53,712 bases of DNA from Cohnella caldifontis (GTDB lineage Bacteria > Bacillota > Bacilli > Paenibacillales > Paenibacillaceae), in contig NZ_JAQZSJ010000028.1 in the NCBI RefSeq assembly GCF_029360585.1, forward strand, positions 1 to 53,712. The letters are read 5' to 3'. A program made the translations under genes and the position numbers. The notes under the pieces were generated by a model. It was not told the origin of the DNA and made no database searches. It worked only from the letters and a program-made list of their open reading frames with translations. Shown here one piece after another: positions 1-8,650 of the stretch; the first letter of the stretch is position 1; each line of letters starts with the position of its first letter.

Positions 1-15
1 GCTGATGTCAGTGTT

Positions 16-45
16 TATGCAACGCCAGTGAAGAAAGTTACATAA
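16..45. repeat. Inverted repeat sharing the core of the right-edge tandem repeat
   Basis: TTATGCAAC and GTTACATAA form a 9-bp inverted repeat with one mismatch. The 15 bases at 31-45 are the exact reverse complement of TTATGTAACTTTCTT, the core of the 51-bp tandem repeat at the other end of the window. The rest of 1-151 shows no gene. The function is unknown. Confidence 0.5.
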
Positions 46-151
46 ATGCGTCGCGAATCACCATGCGGCCGCAACATCAATTGAACTCGAAAAATCGAAT
101 CATCCCGAAATCCTTTCGCGAAGAAGCATGTCGTATGTTTTTCGATAGACG

Positions 152-181
152 GAACGGGCCGAGGATTTCCTCGGCCCGTTC
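152..181 (-). terminator. Hairpin after binding protein 1
   Basis: A perfect 13-bp GC-rich stem (GAACGGGCCGAGG and its complement) with a 4-base loop lies three bases past the stop codon of the binding-protein gene. No clear T-run follows on the minus strand, so it may be a weak terminator or a 3'-end stabilising hairpin. Confidence 0.6.
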
Positions 182-184
182 GTC

Positions 185-1510
185 TTACAGCTTGATGATT
201 TCGTCCCACTTTTTCTTCAATTCGTCGTAAGCTTTCTCCGGCGCCATCTTATCGAACGCGACCGCTTGGGAAATCCTCGTCCATTCGTCCGTCCACGTTC
301 CGAACCCTTTCGGCCGGCTCGTGAACGGATTGGCGGTCGGGGCGATCCGGTCGATGATGTCGATCTGGGCCTTCGCCGACGCATCCAAGGACGGGGCCAG
401 ATCGTCGAGCACCGGCTTGGAAACCGGAACGCCGCGCGCCAGCTTCAGCGTCTGACCGGCTTCCTTGTCGTTCACGAACCATTCGATGAATTTCTTGTCC
501 TCGTCCAGGTACTTGGACTCTTTGCTGACGGTGAAAAACTGGGACGGGAGCATGAAGCCGCCTGGATTCGCGGCGGACGGGACCGGCATCATCGCGTATT
601 GGCCGGGATGCACGCCTTCGAACGTCGGGAACCCGGCGGAATAATCGCGTTGCACCAGGATGGTCCCGTTCATGAAAAGATCGAGCTGCGGATCGTATTG
701 CTTATGCCCGGCCGTCACGTTGGCCGGAGGAACGACCCCTTCTTTCCGCAGATCCGAGAACAGCTTGTTGAATTCCAGGTACGTATCCCGGTCGATATTG
801 AATTTGCCGTCGGGCGTGTGAATGAATCCTTTGCCCTTGGCCAGCTGGTAAATTTCGTACTTGTCCGACTCCGTCGTTCCCGTTGCCATGGACAAGTCCG
901 CCATGAAATATTTGCCTTTCTCCAGCTTCGGCTGCACTTCCTTCGCGGCCTTCAGCAGCTCGTCCCAAGTAAAACCTTGCTCCGGGACTTGAATGCCCAG
1001 CTTGTCGAAAGCCGTTTTGTTATACATGAAGGTCATGGCGTTGGCACCCAGCGGAATCCCGTACAACTTACCGTTCACCATGCCGGCGGACATCAGCTTA
1101 TCATTGATATTGGAAGTATCGATTCCCTCGGACAAATCCGCCAATTGATCGCGGAGCGCGTAGTCCATGAGGTTCCCCGTGTCGATCTGCATGATGTCGG
1201 GAAGGCTGCGGGCGGCCGATAAAGTCGCCAGCTTGGTGAAATACGTGTCAAAGCCCATGTAGGTCGGTTCGAACGTCACGCCCGGGTTTTTCTTCGAGTA
1301 CAGGTCGAGCGCGGCTAACGTAGCGTCGTGGCGGACTTGGGAACCCGCCCACGTGATGCCCAGCTTCACGGAGGATCCAGCTGCCGGCGAAGCGCCTGGC
1401 GAATCCGGGTTCTCCGCGGAGTCCTTCGAGCTTTTGCCGCCGCAGGCAGTGATGGCCAATACCAGGGAAAGAGCGGCTAGCCCCATCCATTTCCGTTTTG
1501 CTTTCGACAT
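185..1510 (-). CDS. Carbohydrate ABC transporter substrate-binding lipoprotein (importer 1)
   Basis: This is a 441-residue extracellular solute-binding protein of the CUT1 sugar-uptake type. It has a signal peptide with a hydrophobic core at residues 9-21 and a lipobox ending at Cys23 (AITAC). A Ser/Pro/Gly-rich linker follows, then a family 1 binding fold with the usual YNKTAF and FTWDELLKAAKEV segments. I placed the start at the MSKAKRK methionine because GGAGAGGGG sits just upstream; the longer in-frame extension has no ribosome site. It is the last gene of the unit that begins with the zinc dehydrogenase, and follows its regulator after a 111-bp gap holding a likely promoter. It presumably delivers an oligosaccharide to the permeases at 4.95-6.7 kb. 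The substrate is not readable from sequence. Confidence 0.93.
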   Translation of the reverse strand: MSKAKRKWMGLAALSLVLAITACGGKSSKDSAENPDSPGASPAAGSSVKLGITWAGSQVRHDATLAALDLYSKKNPGVTFEPTYMGFDTYFTKLATLSAARSLPDIMQIDTGNLMDYALRDQLADLSEGIDTSNINDKLMSAGMVNGKLYGIPLGANAMTFMYNKTAFDKLGIQVPEQGFTWDELLKAAKEVQPKLEKGKYFMADLSMATGTTESDKYEIYQLAKGKGFIHTPDGKFNIDRDTYLEFNKLFSDLRKEGVVPPANVTAGHKQYDPQLDLFMNGTILVQRDYSAGFPTFEGVHPGQYAMMPVPSAANPGGFMLPSQFFTVSKESKYLDEDKKFIEWFVNDKEAGQTLKLARGVPVSKPVLDDLAPSLDASAKAQIDIIDRIAPTANPFTSRPKGFGTWTDEWTRISQAVAFDKMAPEKAYDELKKKWDEIIKL

Positions 1511-1543
1511 GCGATATCCCCTCTCCAACTGATTTCCCTTCTG

Positions 1544-1572
1544 ATTATAGACACCCCCCGCGGGCCCCAAAA
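1544..1572 (-). promoter_or_regulatory. Likely sigma-A promoter for binding protein 1
   Basis: On the minus strand TATAAT (1544-1549) is preceded at 17 bp by TTTTGG (1567-1572). The -10 is perfect and the -35 weak, which suggests activator dependence. It would give the lipoprotein separate, higher expression than the permease genes upstream. Confidence 0.45.
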
Positions 1573-1621
1573 TGAGACAAACCAACAAAAGCTTCTATAA
1601 AACATGAAAATGCGGCAAAGT

Positions 1622-3193
1622 TTACGTTTTGCTCTTCAGCACGTCGGCGGGATTCACGCCGATGTACTTCTTGAATTGGCTGCTGAAGTACGGAATGTTG
1701 GCGTAACCGACCTTCAGGGCGATCTCGTAAATATAGTGCTTGCCTTCCAGGATCATCTGCCGCGCCTTTTCCATGCGAATCCGGGTGACGTATTGGTTGA
1801 ACGTTTCCCCCGTGCCGTTGCGGAAGATTTGGCCCAAATAGTTTTTGGAAATATGGATTTCATCCGCTAGGAGCCCGAGCGTGATGTTCTCATGGTAGTG
1901 CTCGTGGATGTACCGTACGGTAAAGTCGATGATTTGACGATGCTTGACGTTATCGATCCAATGCTTGCTGTGGATGATCGTCTCCACCAGACGCTCCAGC
2001 CCATGACGCAGCGCCTCCGGGGAATCGTCCGCGCCCAATTCGGCCGGCAAGTCGAACTTCGGCGCGATTTGATCCAGATCGATTCCAAGATCATAAAGCG
2101 AGTATGCAAGCGCGGCCCACAGCTCCGCCCGCCAGATCCGCAGCCCTTGTTCGTCGTACGGGCGCCCCGAGTCTTGTTTGCCGACGTAATCGGCGATGAC
2201 CTGCTTCGCCTCCGCCTCGTTGGCGTTTCGAACGGCTTGCGCCAGTTCGTGGTAAAACTTCATCGAACGTTCCGGAGAGGAGAACGGGAGCCGGGCGGCC
2301 CCCATAAGGCCGAACAACCCTTTGAACGTCTCGGGAAGCCCCCTCCAATCCCGAACGACCGGGCCGAGTTCGACGGTCGCCGGCACTTTCAGCCGCGTAT
2401 TCAAATACGCCGACAGTTCTTCCCGCAAACGCTCGGCTTCGCTTTCGCAAGCGAGAAGCGCCCGACCCGGTTCCCCGTGCAGCACCACGGCATACCGGCG
2501 GCTGTGCAATTCGACGTAATCGAAGCGGGGGAACGCCTGCCGGACCATTTCGCAGGTGACGTTCTGAACGGCAAACCGCAGCAAATTCCGTTCCCTCTCC
2601 CAAGCTTCCCAGCGGTTTTCGGCAGCAAGGTCCAGCCCGATGATCCGATGGTCCCGCTCGTCCCAATCCGTGCTGATCTCCCGGATTTCCGGCCATTCGT
2701 CCGTATACTCCGACAGGCTTCCCGTCACGGCGGATTTCAGCCATTCCTGGATCACGTATGGTTTGTAGCGATTCATCTGATCCTTCAGCTGCCGGTACTC
2801 GCTCTCCGCCGAGCGGTCTTGCTCCAGCTGTTCCGTCACCTTGGACAGCACCGTTTTCAAGCTTTCCAGCGTCACGGGCTTGCTCAAGTAGTCGTCCACG
2901 CGCAGCCGGACCGCCTGCCGCGCGTACTCGAAATCGGAATAACCGCTCAAGATGACGAATTTCCCTTCAAACCCCTCCTCCCTGAGCGTCGAGATCATTT
3001 CGAGTCCGTTCATTTCCGGCATGTTGACGTCCGTTAGGACGATATCCGGGCGAAGCTGGCGCACGATTCGCAGCCCCTCCTGCCCGTCGATCGCTTCCCC
3101 GACCCACCGCACTTCGAGCTGATCCCAGGGAATGGACTCCCTCATGCCTTCCAGCAAATTCGGATCGTCGTCGATAATGACGATGCGTTTCAT
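1622..3193 (-). CDS. YesN-type response regulator with AraC DNA-binding domain (system 1)
   Basis: This 523-residue regulator has a receiver domain at residues 1-120, with the acidic pocket IIDDD and phosphoacceptor Asp55 in IVLTDVNMPE. A poorly conserved middle region of about 270 residues follows, then a C-terminal AraC helix-turn-helix pair (about 420-520, including HISKNYLGQIFRNGTGETFNQYVTR split over two helices). The start is the MKRIVII methionine, whose ATG overlaps the kinase stop (ATGA), so the pair is translationally coupled. A much longer in-frame extension upstream lies inside the kinase gene and is not real. It probably activates importer 1 in response to the partner kinase. Confidence 0.93.
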   Translation of the reverse strand: MKRIVIIDDDPNLLEGMRESIPWDQLEVRWVGEAIDGQEGLRIVRQLRPDIVLTDVNMPEMNGLEMISTLREEGFEGKFVILSGYSDFEYARQAVRLRVDDYLSKPVTLESLKTVLSKVTEQLEQDRSAESEYRQLKDQMNRYKPYVIQEWLKSAVTGSLSEYTDEWPEIREISTDWDERDHRIIGLDLAAENRWEAWERERNLLRFAVQNVTCEMVRQAFPRFDYVELHSRRYAVVLHGEPGRALLACESEAERLREELSAYLNTRLKVPATVELGPVVRDWRGLPETFKGLFGLMGAARLPFSSPERSMKFYHELAQAVRNANEAEAKQVIADYVGKQDSGRPYDEQGLRIWRAELWAALAYSLYDLGIDLDQIAPKFDLPAELGADDSPEALRHGLERLVETIIHSKHWIDNVKHRQIIDFTVRYIHEHYHENITLGLLADEIHISKNYLGQIFRNGTGETFNQYVTRIRMEKARQMILEGKHYIYEIALKVGYANIPYFSSQFKKYIGVNPADVLKSKT

Positions 3194-4947
3194 GACATCC
3201 CTTCCTCTCTTGTCGTCTCGTCGTCCGGAGACTCCGGAATGCGCAGCGTGACGAGCGTTCCTCCTTCGGCGCGATTGCGGATTTCGAATCCCGCTTGACC
3301 CCCGTAGAAGGTCGACAACCTCTCCCGGACATTGCGGAGCCCGTAACCTCCCCGAGTGCGGGAAGACAACCGGTCGGCGGCGGAAGGCAGTCCTTTGCCG
3401 TCGTCTTCGATCGTAATCCGCAAGCCATCCTCCTCCATGCGGCAGCGGATGGCGATTACGCCGGATTTGCGTCCATGGAATCCGTGACGGATGCAGTTCT
3501 CGACGAAAGGCTGCAGCGTCATTTTCGGAACGGGACTCTCCATGAGCGCTTCCGGAACGTCCAACGCGTACCGGATCCGGTCCCCTAGACGGAGTTGTTG
3601 GATCTTCATGTAGCACTCGATCAATTCCAGTTCTTCGGACAGCGGGATCAACGTCTTCCCGTTGGATAAGCCGATCCGCAGCATTCTGCCCGTCAGTTCC
3701 AGCACTTGGCTCATCCGGACGTTGCCGTCCTTGATGGCCATCCAGTTCAGTTGGTCCAACGTGTTATAGAGAAAATGGGGGTTGATCATGGCTTGCAGCG
3801 CGCCGATCTCGGCATCCTTCTGCTTGCGGTACTGGACGCGAAGGGAATCGTACAGCTCCGCGATCCGGTGAAGCAGCTTCTGGTATCCGTGGAACAGTTG
3901 GCCGAATTCGTTCTGGTAGTCGTTCGGAAGTTTCGCATTGCCCTTCTCGGCCGGGAACCGGTTCATGGCCCGCAGCAGGAGATAGATCGGATGGGTGAAT
4001 TTCCGGTTCAACAGGAAGAAGTACAGCACGAGCAAACATACGGCCGCCGCGCCGATCGCGAACAGGATCTCCGCCATGTGCGCACTCCCCGCGACCAACT
4101 CCCTCCAAGGGGTCGTTTCCGCGAGCAGCCATCCGGAGCCTTTGACATACGTCCACACGACGAGCGCTTTGCCGGGAATCAGCCGATAACCGTTGCCGCC
4201 CGGCATGGAAGCGGCGTTCCCTTCCCCGATCTGATCCGTCTGAACGCCGGAAAGCGCGGAATTCCCGCCGACTTGGGTGATGAGCCGACCTCCCGAGTCG
4301 AATAATTGCCGGTTGGGCTCGATATTTTCCTCCAGAAGCAGCTGCCGGACCTCGCTCGCCCGCATGTTGATCATCACGATGCCCTTGTAATCCCCGCCGG
4401 AGGAGTAGAACTTCCTCGCGAAGCTGACAACCGAAGCCTCCCCGGCGTACGAAGCGATCCGGTGTTCGCCGATCCAGGCGAAATCCGACCGTTCGATCTG
4501 CGGATACCAAGCTTCGTGTTCGATGTCGTCGATCTCCAGGAATCGTACGGGGTCGTTCATCCCGCTATGGGGAGCGTCCCGCACGTACACGTCGATGTTC
4601 AAAATCGAAGGCGTGCTGAATGTCAACGTTTGCAGAGAGGCCACGACGTTCTGCACCGCCCGAAGGTTTTCGTAAGATTCCTTGGGCGTGCTGAACAGGT
4701 TCATCAGTTCGCTGTTGCGGATGGCCGAGAGCGAGACGGATTCGATCAGGGAGAATCGGGCCTGCAATTTCTCGTTGAGCTGCGCCAGAATCCGCTCCTG
4801 ATGGGACGAAGTGGATCGGATGATGCCTTGCACCGAGAAGTAGTAACTGGTCCAGATCGCGACAGCAAATAGAAGCACGACGAAAATCGTCATGCTCCAA
4901 AAGTAGAGGTGCCGGATTTGGAATTTTTTGAACAAACGGTCAATCAT
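3190..4947 (-). CDS. YesM-type sensor histidine kinase (system 1)
   Basis: This 585-residue membrane kinase has a first membrane helix at about 17-38, an extracytoplasmic sensing domain at about 40-290 and a second helix at about 291-313. A HAMP-like linker follows, then a His_kinase domain with phosphoacceptor His391 in INPHFLYNTL and a HATPase domain with the N-box FVENCIRHGF and the glycine box DDGKGLP. This is the standard layout for kinases that sense sugars or sugar-loaded binding proteins in this phylum. It lies 4 bp downstream of a permease gene and overlaps its regulator by 4 bp, so all are probably co-transcribed. The ligand is unknown. Confidence 0.94.
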   Translation of the reverse strand: MIDRLFKKFQIRHLYFWSMTIFVVLLFAVAIWTSYYFSVQGIIRSTSSHQERILAQLNEKLQARFSLIESVSLSAIRNSELMNLFSTPKESYENLRAVQNVVASLQTLTFSTPSILNIDVYVRDAPHSGMNDPVRFLEIDDIEHEAWYPQIERSDFAWIGEHRIASYAGEASVVSFARKFYSSGGDYKGIVMINMRASEVRQLLLEENIEPNRQLFDSGGRLITQVGGNSALSGVQTDQIGEGNAASMPGGNGYRLIPGKALVVWTYVKGSGWLLAETTPWRELVAGSAHMAEILFAIGAAAVCLLVLYFFLLNRKFTHPIYLLLRAMNRFPAEKGNAKLPNDYQNEFGQLFHGYQKLLHRIAELYDSLRVQYRKQKDAEIGALQAMINPHFLYNTLDQLNWMAIKDGNVRMSQVLELTGRMLRIGLSNGKTLIPLSEELELIECYMKIQQLRLGDRIRYALDVPEALMESPVPKMTLQPFVENCIRHGFHGRKSGVIAIRCRMEEDGLRITIEDDGKGLPSAADRLSSRTRGGYGLRNVRERLSTFYGGQAGFEIRNRAEGGTLVTLRIPESPDDETTREEGMS

Positions 4948-4951
4948 GGAA

Positions 4952-5797
4952 TCATCCCTTGAGGCCGGTCGTCGCGATCCCTTCGACCAGGAATCTTTGG
5001 GTAAAGAAGAAGAGGATGGTGCCCGGCAGGATCGACAGCAGGGACATCGCGAACAATTGCCCCCACGGCGCCGCGGATTGGGAATCGACGAACAGTTTCA
5101 AAGCTTGTCCGACCGTGAATTTCCCGATGGACTGGATGAAGATCATGTGACCGAAGAAATCGTCCCAATTCCATAGGAAGCAGAAGATCGAGACGGTCAC
5201 GAGCGCCGGAACGAGCAGGGGAACGATGATCCGGGCATAAATCTTGAACGAGCCGCATCCGTCCATTTTCGCCGCTTCGTCCAACTCCTTCGGGATGCCC
5301 CGGATGAACTGGACGAGCAGGAAAACGAAGAACGAGCCCCCGATGCCTCCGGCGAGCGCATGCGGAACGATGAAAGGCAAATACGTGTCGATCCAACGGA
5401 ACGAATCGAACAGGATGTACTGCGGGACGATCGTCACTTGGTTCGGAAGCATCAAGGTCAAAAGGACGATCGAAAACCAGAAATTTTTCAGCGGAAAGTT
5501 CATTCTCGCGAATCCGTAAGCCACGAGGCTGCAGGACGCGAGCGATACGACCACGACCGAAGCCGCCAGCGCGATCGTGTTGCCGAAAAACACGCCGAAC
5601 GAATAATTCGTGATGGCGTTCCAACCCTCGGTGAAATTCTTGAGCGTCGGATGCTGCGGAATCAGGCTGGCGGACGAAAGCTCGTCCAACGGCTTGAATA
5701 CCGCGCCGAACCACCATAATACAGGATAAAGCATGATCGCGCATAGAATCAGCAGTAATAAATGGGAAACGAGCGGACTCCGTCCGGCTGCTCTCAT
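4952..5797 (-). CDS. Carbohydrate ABC transporter permease, MalG/UgpE type (importer 1)
   Basis: This 281-residue inner-membrane permease has about six hydrophobic segments. It carries the cytoplasmic EAA loop ELDEAAKMDGCGSFKIYARI that docks on the ATPase, and the family-typical C-terminal end with FLVEGIATTGLKG. It pairs with the permease whose stop codon is 4 bp upstream. No ATPase gene is present in the window, so a shared MsmX/MsmK-like ATPase elsewhere is assumed. Confidence 0.93.
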   Translation of the reverse strand: MRAAGRSPLVSHLLLLILCAIMLYPVLWWFGAVFKPLDELSSASLIPQHPTLKNFTEGWNAITNYSFGVFFGNTIALAASVVVVSLASCSLVAYGFARMNFPLKNFWFSIVLLTLMLPNQVTIVPQYILFDSFRWIDTYLPFIVPHALAGGIGGSFFVFLLVQFIRGIPKELDEAAKMDGCGSFKIYARIIVPLLVPALVTVSIFCFLWNWDDFFGHMIFIQSIGKFTVGQALKLFVDSQSAAPWGQLFAMSLLSILPGTILFFFTQRFLVEGIATTGLKG

Positions 5798-5801
5798 GGA
5801 C

Positions 5802-6698
5802 TCACCTTCCTTCCGTCTCGTAATGGACCCAAGCTCTGGATGTCGCGAAGATGAGCGCGGTCACCACGGCAATGATCAAGAGCAAGATCCAGGCCAGCGC
5901 CGAAGCGTATCCCATTTGGAAATGCGCGAACGCTTTGTCGAAAAGCATGAGCGCGTACATATACGTGCTTTCCACCGGGCCGCCTTTGGTAATGATGAAC
6001 GCTTGCGTGAACATCTGGAACGAACCGATCGTCTGAAGCACCAGGTTGAACAGGATGATCGGCGACAGCAGCGGCAGCGTGACCTGGAAGAACGTCCGGG
6101 CTCTGCCGGCCCCGTCGACGGCGGCGGCTTCGTAGAACTCCCCGGGGATTTGCTTGAGCCCCGCCAGGAAAATGACCATCGAGGAGCCGAATTGCCAGAC
6201 CGCCAGGACGATCAGGGTACCGAGCGCCGTCGACGGCGTGCCGATCCAGTTCTGCCCCTCGACGTGGAAGAGGGACAGCAGCTGGTTGACCAAGCCGTTG
6301 ATGCCGAATACGTTGTTCCATAAGATCGCGACCGCCACGCTGGCCCCGATGAGGGAAGGGAAGTAGATCACGGCGCGATAGAAGTGCATGCCCCGAAGCT
6401 TCTTGTTCAGCACGATGGCGATGAGCAGCGCCGCCGCCAATTTCAAGGGCACGGACAGGACCACGAACAGCAGGGTCGCTTTGAGCGAATGGACGAACGA
6501 GGCGTCGTCCGTGAAGATTTGCTTGAAGTTCCGCAACCCGACCCACCGGGCCGATTCCAGCAACGAATAGTCGGTGAACGAGAAATACGCGGACTGGATC
6601 ATCGGCCACACGGTCAAGAGGAAGAATCCGGCAAGCCAAGGCGCGATATACAGGTAACCCGCCATCGAGACGTCGTGCTTCCGCCATTTCCTTCTCAA
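5802..6698 (-). CDS. Carbohydrate ABC transporter permease, MalF/UgpA type (importer 1)
   Basis: This 298-residue permease has a short cytoplasmic N-terminus and the typical first segment AGYLYIAPWLAGFFLLTVWPM. The EAA loop EFYEAAAVDGAGRARTFFQV is near residue 190. The length and the YSLLESARWVGLRNF periplasmic segment match the UgpA/LacF branch. It starts about 16 bp after the 644-residue gene and is followed closely by its partner permease, which indicates one operon with the dehydrogenase and the unassigned protein. Confidence 0.93.
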   Translation of the reverse strand: MRRKWRKHDVSMAGYLYIAPWLAGFFLLTVWPMIQSAYFSFTDYSLLESARWVGLRNFKQIFTDDASFVHSLKATLLFVVLSVPLKLAAALLIAIVLNKKLRGMHFYRAVIYFPSLIGASVAVAILWNNVFGINGLVNQLLSLFHVEGQNWIGTPSTALGTLIVLAVWQFGSSMVIFLAGLKQIPGEFYEAAAVDGAGRARTFFQVTLPLLSPIILFNLVLQTIGSFQMFTQAFIITKGGPVESTYMYALMLFDKAFAHFQMGYASALAWILLLIIAVVTALIFATSRAWVHYETEGR

Positions 6699-6714
6699 GG
6701 GCGCCCCTCCTTTC

Positions 6715-8649
6715 TCAGGTGATTTGTCTGGATTGAATGAGCGGGGCCGGGGTTGCCGGGCTCCACGGCGCTTCGTAGGAAGGCTTATTGACGTAACGGT
6801 TCATCGACAAGACCAACTTGGCGCCGGCCGACGGACCGAGCCGGACATGCAGCCATTTCCCCGCCGCCGGTACGGATTGCGCGAGTTCCCCACGATCATC
6901 CCGCACTTCCGCGTTCGTAAAGGAATGCTCCCCGAAGCCGCCGGCTTGGATGACGACCTCTTTCTCCTCGGATTCGTCCACGTTCACGAGCGTTAACGTG
7001 ACGGAATCGTCGGCGAGCCGTTCCACGAGCGCGCTGACTTTGGGCGGAAGACCCGGCCTCCGGGCGGCCGCGTCGTAATACCGGACCCGGGCATGCTGCA
7101 GTCCCCCGTGGGAAATATGCATCGGCGCGCCCAACGTCAGCTGCAGCAACCCCTCCGGATAGACCGGGCACATCTCCTGCCACTTGTGGATGCTGGACAA
7201 GTCCTCCAGATTGTACCCGTCGGAAATCCAGCCGGCCGGATCGCCCTGCGGCGACCTCATTTTTTCAATCTGTCTTTGGACCAACGCGTAGTTGGCTTTC
7301 AGGATTTTCTCCGGGTATTCCGGATCGTTGCCGCGGATGAACTCGAACCAGGGAATGGTGTTGGCGATATAATGCTTGGTCTCTTTGCCCGTATGGGGAT
7401 TGCGGCCGGAGACAATCGGGATTTCGATCTCCTTGTAGAAATCGGCGGCGCCGACCCTCTCGTACCGTTCGATATCCCGCGGATCCATGGACACGGTCCA
7501 GAGATAGATCGGATAGGCGGGGTTCGGCCGCTTATAATCCGTCCAGCCGCTGTCCAGATGCTTGTGCGGGACGAGCCAGTGGCCGTCCGACGACGACCGG
7601 CGCAGCTCCCAGTTGAGATCGAGCTGGCGTCTCGCGACGTCCAGCCAGCTCACGTCTCCGGTCAGCAGCGCGGCATTCATGGTCGCGTTGGTGAGCGGTT
7701 CCACGATCGTGAACAAGCCGTGGGACCAGCGCCAGCCGTAATAGCCGCCCCACCATTTGCCGTCGTTGTACTCGCCGATCTTGCCCGACAACCCGACGTT
7801 GTCCGGCATGATCCCCCCGTTCTCCTCCGCCCGCGCCTTCCACGCGCCCAGGTACTCGACGACCCACCGGATCATGCGCTCGTCTCCGCCGTACATGAAG
7901 GCATGGGCGATCAGGCTGGTCGCGTTCAGATTGAGCGGAACGTCCCCTTTCGCCATCCGCTCGTTCATCTTTTGAATGATTTCCTTATAGACGGCATCGT
8001 CCGACCAAGGGCACTTGCCGCTGGCGATGTCGACGCCGGTCAAATCCTCGAACGGGGCCAGGTAGTCGTCCAGGATGCCCCGGTGCGTCATCCAGTCCTC
8101 TTCCGTCATGACGAAACGGGGACCGCGGCTGCCGTTGATCGGCGAACGCATCAGCTTCTTCTCCGGATCGTAGTTCGGCGCTTCGGGGTCCTCGCCCATG
8201 TACATGCGGGCGAATCGCCGGGCCCGCTGCCGATCCTTCAGGCTGGCGGGATCCGCAAGCCCGAGGAAATAGAAGAACAAGGACCCTTCTCCATGGTGCA
8301 TCCAGTCGTAATATCCGTCGAACTCGCGATAGATTTGACCGTACTCCGTCCATTGCCAAGTGATGCCGTCGAACACTTTGCGGGCGTGGTCGTACAATTC
8401 CCGCTTGCCGCCCAGCACATAGAGCAGCGCCAAATTCATGAAGCCTTCGTACGGATCGTCCGAGCCGTCCATGCCCGGCCAGGCGCTGCGCCAGAGCAGC
8501 GTCCCGTCCGGCTGGACGTACCGTTCGACGAATTCCTCCGCCGACCGGTTCAATAAATCCATCAATTGCTGCTGCAGCACGGCCCACTCCGGAGGCCGGA
8601 ACGGAGCGTCGACGCGCAAGCTGACATTCCGTTGCTGGTTTCCGCTCAT
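6715..8649 (-). CDS. Unassigned 644-residue protein, possibly an (alpha/alpha)-barrel glycan enzyme
   Basis: I do not recognise the family with confidence. The first ~520 residues are rich in aromatic and acidic residues and contain recurring helical pairs (YEGFMNLALLYVLGG, YYDWMHHGEGSLFFYFLGL, WWGGYYGWRWSHGLF). This is the look of six-hairpin barrel glycosidases or lyases. The last ~110 residues look like a beta-sandwich tail (ALVERLADDSVTLTLVNVDE). There is no signal peptide, so it is cytoplasmic. The ATG at 8649 is preferred because GGAGG lies 9 bases upstream; an in-frame TTG at 8658 would abut that site. It follows the zinc dehydrogenase by a single base and precedes the importer 1 permeases, so it probably acts on the imported compound. 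The catalytic residues and substrate are unknown. Confidence 0.8.
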   Translation of the reverse strand: MSGNQQRNVSLRVDAPFRPPEWAVLQQQLMDLLNRSAEEFVERYVQPDGTLLWRSAWPGMDGSDDPYEGFMNLALLYVLGGKRELYDHARKVFDGITWQWTEYGQIYREFDGYYDWMHHGEGSLFFYFLGLADPASLKDRQRARRFARMYMGEDPEAPNYDPEKKLMRSPINGSRGPRFVMTEEDWMTHRGILDDYLAPFEDLTGVDIASGKCPWSDDAVYKEIIQKMNERMAKGDVPLNLNATSLIAHAFMYGGDERMIRWVVEYLGAWKARAEENGGIMPDNVGLSGKIGEYNDGKWWGGYYGWRWSHGLFTIVEPLTNATMNAALLTGDVSWLDVARRQLDLNWELRRSSSDGHWLVPHKHLDSGWTDYKRPNPAYPIYLWTVSMDPRDIERYERVGAADFYKEIEIPIVSGRNPHTGKETKHYIANTIPWFEFIRGNDPEYPEKILKANYALVQRQIEKMRSPQGDPAGWISDGYNLEDLSSIHKWQEMCPVYPEGLLQLTLGAPMHISHGGLQHARVRYYDAAARRPGLPPKVSALVERLADDSVTLTLVNVDESEEKEVVIQAGGFGEHSFTNAEVRDDRGELAQSVPAAGKWLHVRLGPSAGAKLVLSMNRYVNKPSYEAPWSPATPAPLIQSRQIT

Positions 8650-8650
8650 C

